64,000 bases of DNA, taken from the NCBI GenBank assembly GCA_947494715.1, contig CANLWG010000021.1, forward strand, positions 28,551 through 92,550, written 5' to 3'. The DNA comes from an uncultured Flavobacteriaceae bacterium (GTDB lineage: Bacteria > Bacteroidota > Bacteroidia > Flavobacteriales > Flavobacteriaceae). Numbering within the stretch: the first letter of the stretch is position 1; each line of letters opens with the position of its first letter. The notes below the pieces were generated by a model that was given only the letters and a program-made list of their open reading frames with translations, was not told the origin of the DNA and ran no database searches. The translations under genes and the position numbers were made by a program. This document shows positions 1 through 7,636 of this stretch, in pieces.

Positions 1-1
1 A

Positions 2-1705
2 GGTAAAGATCGATTCTTGGTTCGGAAGGAAATTGCCAAGGAGTTGGAAGAAAAAGGATTTTTGGTGAAGACCGAAAATTACGTTAATAAGATAGGTACC
101 TCGGAAAGGACCAAAGCGGTAATAGAACCAAGATTGTCCGATCAGTGGTTTCTGAAAATGGAGGAACTGGTAAAACCGGCCCTAAGTGCGGTATTGGAAA
201 CCCGTGAGGTAAAGTTTTTCCCAAAAAAGTTCGAAAACCTATACCGTAATTGGATGGAGAACATCCGTGATTGGAATATTTCGCGCCAATTATGGTGGGG
301 GCAACAAATACCGGCATACTATTTTGGGGATGGTCAAAATGATTTTGTAGTAGCGGAAAACATCGATGATGCGCTAAAGTTGGCCCAGGAAAAATCCAAC
401 AACCATAACTTGACCGTAGCCGATCTAAGGCAGGATGGGGATGTTGTGGATACATGGTTCTCATCTTGGCTATGGCCCATAACTGTTTTTAACGGAATTT
501 TGAAGCCCAATAGCAAGGACATCAATTATTATTATCCAACGAGTGACCTGGTCACGGCACCGGATATTATCTTTTTCTGGGTAGCACGGATGATTATCTC
601 CGGGTATGAATATCGCAAGGAACCCCCTTTCAGGAATGTGTACTTCACGGGAATCGTTAGGGACAAGCAACGCCGCAAAATGTCCAAATCCCTTGGAAAC
701 TCTCCGGATGCTCTAAAATTGATAAAAGAATATGGCGCCGACGGTGTTCGTGTGGGACTCTTATTAAGTTCCGCTGCCGGCAATGATCTTTTGTTCGATG
801 AAAACTTATGTCAGCAGGGAAAAAACTTCGCCAATAAGATTTGGAACGCTTTTCGTTTGGTGAAGGGATGGGAGGTAAGTGATTTGCCCCAGCCGGAAGC
901 ATCCAAGCTTGGCATAGCTTGGTATACGGCCAAATTTAACCAGACCCTATTGGAAATAGAGGACCACTTTGGCAAATATCGTATTTCAGATGCATTGATG
1001 GCCACTTACAAATTGGTCTGGGACGATTTCTGTTCGTGGCTTTTGGAAATTTCAAAACCAGCCTACCAACAACCCATAGATAAAATCACCTTTGATTCCA
1101 TTATTCATTTGTTCGAGCAAAATTTAAAATTGTTACATCCCTTTATGCCATTTTTGAGCGAGGAAATTTGGCAGCATATTGCTGCGCGTAGCCCAGAACA
1201 AGCCCTCATTATAGCGCAATGGCCAGAAATAGATAAAGTAGATAAGGAACTTATCGATGGATTTGATTTTGCCTCTGAGGTAATTTCGGGCATACGGACC
1301 ATACGAAAGGAAAAAAATATTCCTATGAAGGAAGCTTTGGAACTGTCCATCCTGAACCAAGAAAGGGTTTCAAGAACCTGGGACGTAGTCATTCAGAAAT
1401 TGACCCATGTTTCCAAAGTTTCTTATGTAGAAAGCGGTTTGGAAGGTGCATTGACTTTCCGTGTCAGGAGTAATGAATATTTCGTTCCCATAGGTGGGGC
1501 AATAGATGTAGATGCCGAAATCAAGAAAATACAGGATGAATTGAACTATACCAAAGGATTTTTGCAATCCGTTCAAAAGAAACTATCCAATGAGCGTTTT
1601 GTGAGTAATGCTCCCGAGCAGGTAGTCGCTATTGAGAAAAAGAAGGCCGCGGATGCCGAGGCCAAGATTGAAACTTTGGAAAAGAGCCTGGCCAGTTTAG
1701 GGTAA
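2..1705 (+). CDS. valS: Valine--tRNA ligase, C-terminal part (5' end outside window)
   Basis: The reading frame is open from base 2, so the gene begins upstream of the window; about 567 residues are visible, roughly two thirds of a usual bacterial ValRS of about 880. It charges tRNA-Val in the cytoplasm. Seen in order: the end of the editing/catalytic core (SDQWFLKM, WNISRQLWWGQQIPA), the class I signature KMSKS at 677-691 (RRKMSKSLGNSPD), the anticodon-binding helical domain, and a Lys/Glu-rich C-terminal coiled coil (about the last 65 residues) as is typical of ValRS rather than IleRS or LeuRS. The stop is TAA at 1703-1705. The family assignment is very secure. Confidence 0.97.
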   Translation, partial: GKDRFLVRKEIAKELEEKGFLVKTENYVNKIGTSERTKAVIEPRLSDQWFLKMEELVKPALSAVLETREVKFFPKKFENLYRNWMENIRDWNISRQLWWGQQIPAYYFGDGQNDFVVAENIDDALKLAQEKSNNHNLTVADLRQDGDVVDTWFSSWLWPITVFNGILKPNSKDINYYYPTSDLVTAPDIIFFWVARMIISGYEYRKEPPFRNVYFTGIVRDKQRRKMSKSLGNSPDALKLIKEYGADGVRVGLLLSSAAGNDLLFDENLCQQGKNFANKIWNAFRLVKGWEVSDLPQPEASKLGIAWYTAKFNQTLLEIEDHFGKYRISDALMATYKLVWDDFCSWLLEISKPAYQQPIDKITFDSIIHLFEQNLKLLHPFMPFLSEEIWQHIAARSPEQALIIAQWPEIDKVDKELIDGFDFASEVISGIRTIRKEKNIPMKEALELSILNQERVSRTWDVVIQKLTHVSKVSYVESGLEGALTFRVRSNEYFVPIGGAIDVDAEIKKIQDELNYTKGFLQSVQKKLSNERFVSNAPEQVVAIEKKKAADAEAKIETLEKSLASLG

Positions 1706-1871
1706 ACCATCTTGCATCCATAGTTGGCATAAATGGAATTGGTTTAAGACCGTTGCGCTGACTTTTTTTCATGTTACCGACATTTCAATTTTTGGTATTT
1801 GTTATTCTTTTTATCTCCCTATATAGAAAAACTCCTCTAGTATATTTATCTTTAAGGAAAACTGTAATACA

Positions 1872-2468
1872 ATGAAAAATTTAACTTCCTTCCTTCTGAT
1901 ACTGGCTTTTATTCCACTTTCTTGTCAAGAAATGGAAAGGCCCGAAATTCTTCCCCCTGAAGTACAAATTAAAACAGCTACTCTACCAGCTTCTGAAGCT
2001 GAAAAGGACGGAGCCATGGTTTATGGTTATAATGCGGCCGGCGAGCTAGTAGTTTTGCGTGAAGGCACCAACAATCTGGTCTGTTTGGCCGACGATCCTA
2101 AAAAAGAGGGAATCAGTGTTTCCTGTTATTCCAAAAAGCTGGACCCTTTTATGAAAAGAGGTAGGGAACTCTCCGCCGAAGGCAAGGATTTTAAGGAGAA
2201 AAGGGAAATCCGAGGGGCTGAAGTGGCCGCCGGTAAAATCCAAATGCCCAAGGGACCTAGTATGATGTATGTGTATTTTGGAAGTGACGAAGCTTATGAC
2301 AAGACTACGGGAGAACTTGCAGATGGTCAATATCGCTATGTTATCTACACACCTTTTGCCACTACGGAATCCACAGGACTACCGGATAAACCCCACGAAA
2401 AAGGGATGCCATGGCTTATGGATCCCGGAACTTTCCGGGCCCATATTATGATCGGGCCTTTTAAATAA
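1872..2468 (+). CDS. Hypothetical secreted lipoprotein, 198 aa
   Basis: The first 18 residues form a signal peptide ending in a lipobox-like IPLSC, so the mature protein probably starts at Cys18 as a lipoprotein. The rest is hydrophilic, with no transmembrane segment and no motif I can name. The C-terminal half holds a compact Gly/Pro/Tyr-rich region (MMYVYFGSDEAYDKTTG, YVIYTPFATTESTGLPDKP, PGTFRAHIMIGP). The gene stands alone, 166 bp after valS and 184 bp before the PPK2 pair. I recognise no function. The start is chosen because the signal peptide begins exactly at this ATG. Confidence 0.8.
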   Translation: MKNLTSFLLILAFIPLSCQEMERPEILPPEVQIKTATLPASEAEKDGAMVYGYNAAGELVVLREGTNNLVCLADDPKKEGISVSCYSKKLDPFMKRGRELSAEGKDFKEKREIRGAEVAAGKIQMPKGPSMMYVYFGSDEAYDKTTGELADGQYRYVIYTPFATTESTGLPDKPHEKGMPWLMDPGTFRAHIMIGPFK

Positions 2469-2652
2469 GGGTTTTTCCAGGCTATAAGACCAATCTTTTT
2501 TTCAAAATTCCTTTTGAATCTGTAAGGATACGTTTCTTTATTTGTGCAAAAACACTATTTTGAAGGATTATTATGAAGTAGGAAGGCCACCACGTTATTT
2601 GAATGGTAGTCTTTTTCTTGGATAACTATTTTGAAAAAATCACTGCCATACT

Positions 2653-3501
2653 ATGCCATACACCTCTGAGGATCTATTATCCGTAAAAACGAGAAAAGAT
2701 TTAATAGATATTGCCAATAAAAAAAATATAAGGATTGACAATGTTGTTAAAAAACTGAATTATGAGCTCGAACTAATTAAGCTTCAGAGTGAACTGGTCT
2801 CCCTGCAGCAATGGATTTCCAAAAATAATCTACGTGTCGCTATTTTATTTGAAGGTAGGGATGCGGCGGGAAAAGGAGGTTCCATAAAACGTTTCTATGA
2901 ACATTTGAACCCCAGGACGGCGAGGGTCGTTGCCCTTTCAAAGCCAACTGAAAACGAAAAGGGACAATGGTATTTTAGAAGATATATCAAGGAACTTCCC
3001 AATCCGGGGGAAATCGTTTTTTTTGATCGCAGCTGGTACAACAGAGCCGTAGTGGAACCTGTAATGGGTTTTTGTAATGAAGAACAGTATACTCAATTCA
3101 TGGTACAAGTACCTGGTTTTGAGCATATGCTCTATGAAGATGGTGTTATATTGATCAAATTCTGGTTTTCTATTTCCAAGGAAGTGCAGAAAAAAAGGTT
3201 TACCGCCCGACTTAGAAATCCGTTAAAGCAGTGGAAGTTCAGTCCGGTTGATATGAAAGGACAGGAACTTTGGGACAAATACACTTATTATAAGGAACAA
3301 ATGTTTACCAGGACCCACACGGATTTTAGCCCCTGGATCATAGTGAAGACCAATGATAAACAAACGGCACGTTTGGAAAGTTTACGCTATGTATTGTCCA
3401 AATTTGGTTACAGGGAAAAGGACTATTCAAAAATACCCATACAACCAGATCCCAATGTAATCGTGCGCTATTACAGAAATGCAAAGCAAATAGATATTTA
3501 A
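2653..3501 (+). CDS. ppk2: Polyphosphate kinase 2 (PPK2), first of a tandem pair
   Basis: PPK2 enzymes move phosphate between inorganic polyphosphate and nucleotides. The single P-loop domain shows Walker A GRDAAGKGG (about residues 68-76), the lid-region EKGQWYFRRYI, and Walker B FFDRSWYNRAVVEPV followed by the PPK2-typical GFC segment. At 282 aa it fits the one-domain class I group, which mainly phosphorylates nucleoside diphosphates, but substrate class cannot be fixed by eye. An extra N-terminal stretch of about 30 residues precedes the conserved part. The next gene, also PPK2, begins one base after this stop, so the two are surely co-transcribed. Confidence 0.93.
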   Translation: MPYTSEDLLSVKTRKDLIDIANKKNIRIDNVVKKLNYELELIKLQSELVSLQQWISKNNLRVAILFEGRDAAGKGGSIKRFYEHLNPRTARVVALSKPTENEKGQWYFRRYIKELPNPGEIVFFDRSWYNRAVVEPVMGFCNEEQYTQFMVQVPGFEHMLYEDGVILIKFWFSISKEVQKKRFTARLRNPLKQWKFSPVDMKGQELWDKYTYYKEQMFTRTHTDFSPWIIVKTNDKQTARLESLRYVLSKFGYREKDYSKIPIQPDPNVIVRYYRNAKQIDI

Positions 3502-3502
3502 T

Positions 3503-4288
3503 ATGGACCCACTAAAAGATTTAGATCTATCTGAAGAACACCTAAAGCTGCTAAATAGTAAAATAGGTTTACGCAGCCTTTTTGAAAATAAGCATGTGGA
3601 CTTGGAAAAAGCACTACGGGATACCCAATATGAAACCGACTTAAGGGAACGTCAAGTAGAGCTCGTAAAGTTACAAACATGGGCTATAGAGAACAGAAAG
3701 AAGATAGTAATCCTGTTTGAGGGCCGTGATGCAGCAGGTAAAGGAGGGGCTATCCGCAGAATATCCGCCTATATTAATCCGAGATATTATAGAATTGTGG
3801 CATTGAACAAACCTTCGGAAGATGAGAAGGGACAGTGGTATTTTCAAAGATATGTAAATAGACTCCCTAAGCCCGGTAAAATTGTCTTTTTTGATAGAAG
3901 CTGGTATAACAGGGCAATCGTTGAACCCGTAAATGGTTTTTGCACTGAAGAGGAGTACAACATATTCATGTCCCAAGTAAATGATTTTGAGAAAATGATC
4001 ATTCAGTCTAATACCTATTTAATCAAATTTTATTTTTCAATTACGAAGGAAGAACAGCAAAAACGTTTTGACGACATTAAGGAAAGCGATCTAAAACGAT
4101 GGAAAATGTCACCTGTGGACGAGCGTGCCCAAGAACTTTGGGGAGAATATACCAAGTACAAAGAAATTATGTTGGATCAGACGAATACTTCACATGCCCC
4201 TTGGGTGATTATAAATGCCAATAAAAAGACCAGTGCACGCCTTGGTGCTATTGATTATATCCTAAGAACCATTCCTTATACAAAATAG
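3503..4288 (+). CDS. ppk2: Polyphosphate kinase 2 (PPK2), second of a tandem pair
   Basis: This 261-residue one-domain PPK2 paralogue has Walker A GRDAAGKGG, DEKGQWYFQRYVNRLPKPG, and Walker B FFDRSWYNRAIVEPVNGFC, all matching its upstream neighbour. Outside these motifs the two proteins differ clearly (for example LRNPLKQWKFSPVD against DIKESDLKRWKMSPVD), so this is an old duplication or two subclasses rather than a recent copy. The one-base spacing to the first gene implies one transcript and perhaps coordinated use, such as opposite preferences for adenine and guanine nucleotides; that is inference. Confidence 0.93.
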   Translation: MDPLKDLDLSEEHLKLLNSKIGLRSLFENKHVDLEKALRDTQYETDLRERQVELVKLQTWAIENRKKIVILFEGRDAAGKGGAIRRISAYINPRYYRIVALNKPSEDEKGQWYFQRYVNRLPKPGKIVFFDRSWYNRAIVEPVNGFCTEEEYNIFMSQVNDFEKMIIQSNTYLIKFYFSITKEEQQKRFDDIKESDLKRWKMSPVDERAQELWGEYTKYKEIMLDQTNTSHAPWVIINANKKTSARLGAIDYILRTIPYTK

Positions 4289-4416
4289 ATTTTTGTACCT
4301 GTATTGAATTGGCTAATTTATAGGTTCAATAAGATAGTAAAACCGATTTGGAGAACTTGGGGAGGGATGTCTTGGATATTTTTGAACAATCGGATTCGTT
4401 TTTGGAAACGGCTTCT

Positions 4417-4424
4417 TAAGTTTG
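4417..4424 (+). promoter_or_regulatory. Putative -7 element (TAAGTTTG) for the creatininase gene
   Basis: TAAGTTTG fits the Bacteroidota -7 consensus TAnnTTTG and ends 19 bases before the ATG at 4444. No TTTG lies at the ideal distance upstream, so the call rests on the -7 box and its position only. Confidence 0.45.
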
Positions 4425-4443
4425 CGCAGTAAAACATAAGACT

Positions 4444-5205
4444 ATGAGACCCTATATTTTAGCCGAAACAAATTGGAATACACTTAAGGATGCAAATTTT
4501 GATTTGGCCGTGCTACCTTGGGGCGCCACGGAAGCGCACAATTATCATTTACCGTATTCCACGGACAATTTTGAAGCCGATGCCCTTGCGGCAGGATCCG
4601 CAAAGGTAGCTTGGGAAAAAGGAGGTAAGGTTATAGTGCTCCCAACAGTTCCTTTTGGAGTCAATACAGGTCAATCCGATATCTACTTGGACATTAATCT
4701 AAACCCTAGCACACAGTATGCCATACTGTGTGATGTTGTGGAGGTGTTGAATAGTCAAGGAATTTATAAGTTATTGATTTTCAATAGTCATGGGGGAAAC
4801 AATTTTAAACCTTTGGTGAGAGAATTGGGTCTAAAGTTTCCAAAGATGTTCATTAGCTTTTCCAACTGGCCACAAGCCGTTGATAAATTGGATTATTTTC
4901 AAGAAAATGGCGACCATGCCGATGAAATGGAGACTAGCCTTATGCTCTATCTTAAACCGGAATTGGTATTGCCAAAGGAGAAGTGGGGGAGTGGAGCCTC
5001 TAAAAAATATAAGATCAAGGCATTTTCCGAAGGTTGGGTCTGGGCGGAGCGCAAATGGTCTCAAATCAGTGAGGATACCGGGGTGGGGAATCCTATATAT
5101 TCCACCTCGGAAAAAGGCGAGCGTTTTTACAAGGATGTAACCCAAAAAATGGGCAATTTTATTTTTGAACTTTGTGAAGCGGACATTAACGACCTGTACC
5201 AGTGA
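4444..5205 (+). CDS. Creatininase family amidohydrolase, 253 aa
   Basis: The protein has the creatininase fold signature: N-terminal LPWGATEAHNYHLPYSTDN with the Glu, His and Asp metal ligands, NSHGGNN in the middle (about residues 118-124), and HADEMETSLMLYL near residue 160 carrying the second-metal Glu. Such enzymes are cytoplasmic metal-dependent amidohydrolases acting on creatinine, on formamide intermediates (FAPy deformylase type) or on peptide precursors; the sequence alone does not tell which. No creatine-pathway gene is nearby, so true creatininase activity is unlikely. It converges with the ACBP gene on the other strand. Confidence 0.88.
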   Translation: MRPYILAETNWNTLKDANFDLAVLPWGATEAHNYHLPYSTDNFEADALAAGSAKVAWEKGGKVIVLPTVPFGVNTGQSDIYLDINLNPSTQYAILCDVVEVLNSQGIYKLLIFNSHGGNNFKPLVRELGLKFPKMFISFSNWPQAVDKLDYFQENGDHADEMETSLMLYLKPELVLPKEKWGSGASKKYKIKAFSEGWVWAERKWSQISEDTGVGNPIYSTSEKGERFYKDVTQKMGNFIFELCEADINDLYQ

Positions 5206-5257
5206 GGATAGGTATGAACCTCATTTCCGGACTTTGTTTTTCCACTAAATCTACCGG

Positions 5258-5518
5258 CTACTTCCTGATTTCCTTATTTACTAATTTTATATACTGTTTC
5301 ATGGCCTCCTCCCTCCCAATATTTTTGGCCTGGATCAAGGCATTGGCCTTAAAAGCATTGATTAGCGGTGTCTTACTTCCGGGGTTGCTAAAATTTTTGT
5401 TTGCAATTTTATAATACGCGTAGAGCTTCAGTAAAAGATCGGCAGGAAGTGGTTTCGTATAGTTGTTCACAAACTCTACGGCTCCCAAAAAATCAGTATG
5501 TAATTTCTGCTTCTTCAT
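5258..5518 (-). CDS. Acyl-CoA-binding protein (ACBP)
   Basis: A small four-helix ACBP of 86 residues. Seen: LPADLLLKLYAYYKIANKN, the acyl-CoA contact region with its Tyr and Lys residues, then the short A-N-A-L-I-Q-A-K helix and a C-terminal EAMKQYIKLVNK helix. It binds long-chain acyl-CoA esters in the cytoplasm. The start is set at MKKQKLH; an upstream in-frame ATG at 5530 lies deeper inside psd. It is the last gene of a minus-strand run with psd and cdsA and overlaps the psd end by 26 bases, so translation is probably coupled. ACBP is unusual in bacteria generally, and its place behind phospholipid genes suggests delivery of acyl chains. Confidence 0.9.
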   Translation of the reverse strand: MKKQKLHTDFLGAVEFVNNYTKPLPADLLLKLYAYYKIANKNFSNPGSKTPLINAFKANALIQAKNIGREEAMKQYIKLVNKEIRK

Positions 5519-6188
5519 CCTTGTCCACAACTGTGGCTATACAGGTCTTTGCGCCTATTACCTTCTGGTTCAATTTAACTGTTACGGCGCAATCCAAAGG
5601 TAATAACAAGTCTACCCTTGAGCCAAATTTTATAAACCCTGCATCATCACCTTGTTGTACACTCTCCCCTTCCTCCGCATAATTTATAATACGTCTGGCC
5701 ATAGCACCGGCAATTTGCCGGTATAGGATATCCCCAAACTTTGGGGTACGTATCACAACAGTGGTACGCTCATTGTCCGTACTGGATTTGGGATGCCATG
5801 CCACCAAATATTTTCCCGGATGGTATTTGGAATACTTTATGCTTCCGCTTACGGGATAGCGTGTTACGTGGACATTGATCGGAGACATAAAAATGGACAC
5901 CTGGATGCGCTTATCCTTGAAATATTCGTTTTCCTCCACTTCTTCGATTACAACAACTTTTCCATCCACAGGCGCCAAAATCTCATCGAAGTTTTTAGGG
6001 ACCTTTCGTTTTGGGTTACGAAAAAATTGAAGTATCAGAACCAAAAATACCAAAGAAATAATTTGAAGCCCCAACCGCAGCCAAACCGTATTAACATAAA
6101 ACTGGGATAGTAATACAACGGCACAGACTATAAAAAAAGTTGCAATAATAATTTTTTGACCTTCCCTATGAAACATAAGCGAAAACAA
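5493..6188 (-). CDS. psd: Phosphatidylserine decarboxylase proenzyme (short form)
   Basis: It makes phosphatidylethanolamine from phosphatidylserine at the inner membrane. The 231-residue protein has two hydrophobic helices near the N-terminus, the conserved PVDGKVVVIEEV, FMSPINVHVTR and H-P-K-S segments, and the self-cleavage Gly-Ser in KFGSRVDLLLPLD, where Ser becomes the pyruvoyl group. This is the short Psd type, cleaved as ...G-S..., common in Bacteroidota. Its ATG overlaps the cdsA end by 23 bases and its end overlaps ACBP. CdsA makes CDP-diacylglycerol, two steps upstream in the same pathway; a phosphatidylserine synthase was not seen here. Confidence 0.95.
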   Translation of the reverse strand: MFSLMFHREGQKIIIATFFIVCAVVLLSQFYVNTVWLRLGLQIISLVFLVLILQFFRNPKRKVPKNFDEILAPVDGKVVVIEEVEENEYFKDKRIQVSIFMSPINVHVTRYPVSGSIKYSKYHPGKYLVAWHPKSSTDNERTTVVIRTPKFGDILYRQIAGAMARRIINYAEEGESVQQGDDAGFIKFGSRVDLLLPLDCAVTVKLNQKVIGAKTCIATVVDKDEEAEITY

Positions 6189-6969
6189 TTAAGGTTACAT
6201 ATGCGAACGGTGCTGCAAATATGAGACTATCCAAACGGTCCAACATACCGCCGTGGCCGGGCAAAATAGCTCCACTGTCCTTTACACCTGCGGTGCGTTT
6301 CAATTTAGATTCCAATAAATCTCCTAGGCTACCAAATATAACGATGACTATTGCCAAAATCATCCACTGCATTGGGCTGATAATTGGTTCATATTTTCCG
6401 ATTACGTAAGCAGCACCTATCGCAAAGATAAAACCGCCAACCGTACCTTCCACGGTTTTTTTTGGAGAAATTGAAGGATATAGTTTTGTACGCCCTACAC
6501 TGCGGCCCACTATATAGGCAAACGTATCATTGACCCAAATAAGAATAAAAATTCCCATTATAAGTAGTTTGGCAAAATCATCGTCCTTGTAGGGAATCAT
6601 GGTCAAAAAAATGCATCCACCCCCAATGTAAAAGAGTCCAACAACGAATTTTCTAAAGGCGCTAAATAAATTTTTGTTTTTCGAGAATAGGTAGGAAAGA
6701 AGTGCACAATCCACAATGACCGTAAGGAATAGCAGTACATATATCAATGAAAGGTCATGTACCAAATAAATATAGGCCCACCAAAGGGCCAAATAAGCTA
6801 GAAAAATATGGTATCCGCGAAGTTGTACAAGCCTTTTGTACTCATAGAGGCATGCCAGGCCAAACGTCATAAAAAGGAAATCAAAGGCATCGGAACTTAA
6901 AAAAACAGCGGATAATAATAATATAATGTAAACAGCTCCGGTAAGGGCACGTCTAAAAATCTCTCTCAT
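6166..6969 (-). CDS. cdsA: Phosphatidate cytidylyltransferase (CDP-diglyceride synthase)
   Basis: It converts phosphatidate plus CTP to CDP-diacylglycerol in the inner membrane. The 267-residue protein has about seven hydrophobic segments and ends with the CdsA signature: SLGDLLESKLKR, then GVKDSGAILPGHGGMLDRLDS. I start it at MREIFRRALTG (6969), one base after the stop of the LUD gene; an in-frame ATG at 7020 would put 17 atypical residues inside the LUD gene. It is followed directly by psd. The pair gives the phosphatidylethanolamine branch of phospholipid synthesis. Confidence 0.95.
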   Translation of the reverse strand: MREIFRRALTGAVYIILLLSAVFLSSDAFDFLFMTFGLACLYEYKRLVQLRGYHIFLAYLALWWAYIYLVHDLSLIYVLLFLTVIVDCALLSYLFSKNKNLFSAFRKFVVGLFYIGGGCIFLTMIPYKDDDFAKLLIMGIFILIWVNDTFAYIVGRSVGRTKLYPSISPKKTVEGTVGGFIFAIGAAYVIGKYEPIISPMQWMILAIVIVIFGSLGDLLESKLKRTAGVKDSGAILPGHGGMLDRLDSLIFAAPFAYVTLIVFAYVS

Positions 6970-6970
6970 A

Positions 6971-7579
6971 CTAAAGGTCTTCCAGAAGTAAAAGATACAG
7001 ATTTTTGGAACTGCTTCCATAAGTTAAAAAATCATCCGAATTTTGATCAGTAGCTTGAAAGTGCTTTAGGGTGGTAATATTTGCAGGGATACTGTGGCCA
7101 TATTTCTTTTTGATAGTCTTAAGGCCTTCCCCAATGGATTCCACTAATTGACTTGTAGTAGCAAAAACAATGACATTGGCCGGAAGCTCATGAAGCTTTT
7201 TTTCATTCAACTGATTGGAACAGACCAATATAGAGCCATTTTGGGCAATTAGATGCTCGCATGTTGTGAAAAACACTTCACTGTCCTTATTGTTTGCGCT
7301 ATAGGAAATTCCCTCCTTAGAGAACCTTTCTTTCAATCTGGAATCCATGGCAAAAAATGGATGTTCCTGCCAGTTGTTTTCTTGGACGATATTTTTTAAG
7401 GCCTCGGAGATTTCGGAAAAAGAATCGCAATACAGAAATTTACCTCCATTTTTCTTGAAGTGGATCGTAAATTTTTCATCAACGGGGATGTTGAGATCTG
7501 GCATATGAACTCCTCTGGTTTCCACGGTCTCTTTGGAAACCTTTTTGCCACCTCCAAATAGTTTGTCAAATAGCCCCAT
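6971..7579 (-). CDS. LUD domain protein (LutC/YkgG-like)
   Basis: A 202-residue protein with the lactate-utilisation (LUD) fold: LFDKLFGGGKK at the start, a central VFFTTCEHLIAQNGSILV segment (about 95-115) and a C-terminal NVIVFATTSQLVESIGEGLKTI region. LutC is one part of the LutABC L-lactate oxidation complex, but lutA and lutB are absent here and the gene lies in a phospholipid/FtsH unit, so a direct role in lactate oxidation is doubtful. Family known, function of this standalone form unknown. It is separated from ftsH by 57 bases and from cdsA by one. Confidence 0.85.
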   Translation of the reverse strand: MGLFDKLFGGGKKVSKETVETRGVHMPDLNIPVDEKFTIHFKKNGGKFLYCDSFSEISEALKNIVQENNWQEHPFFAMDSRLKERFSKEGISYSANNKDSEVFFTTCEHLIAQNGSILVCSNQLNEKKLHELPANVIVFATTSQLVESIGEGLKTIKKKYGHSIPANITTLKHFQATDQNSDDFLTYGSSSKNLYLLLLEDL

Positions 7580-7636
7580 TTTATATTATAAACTTCTAAA
7601 TACTATTCCATCACTAATGATGAACGTCCAAGTTTA

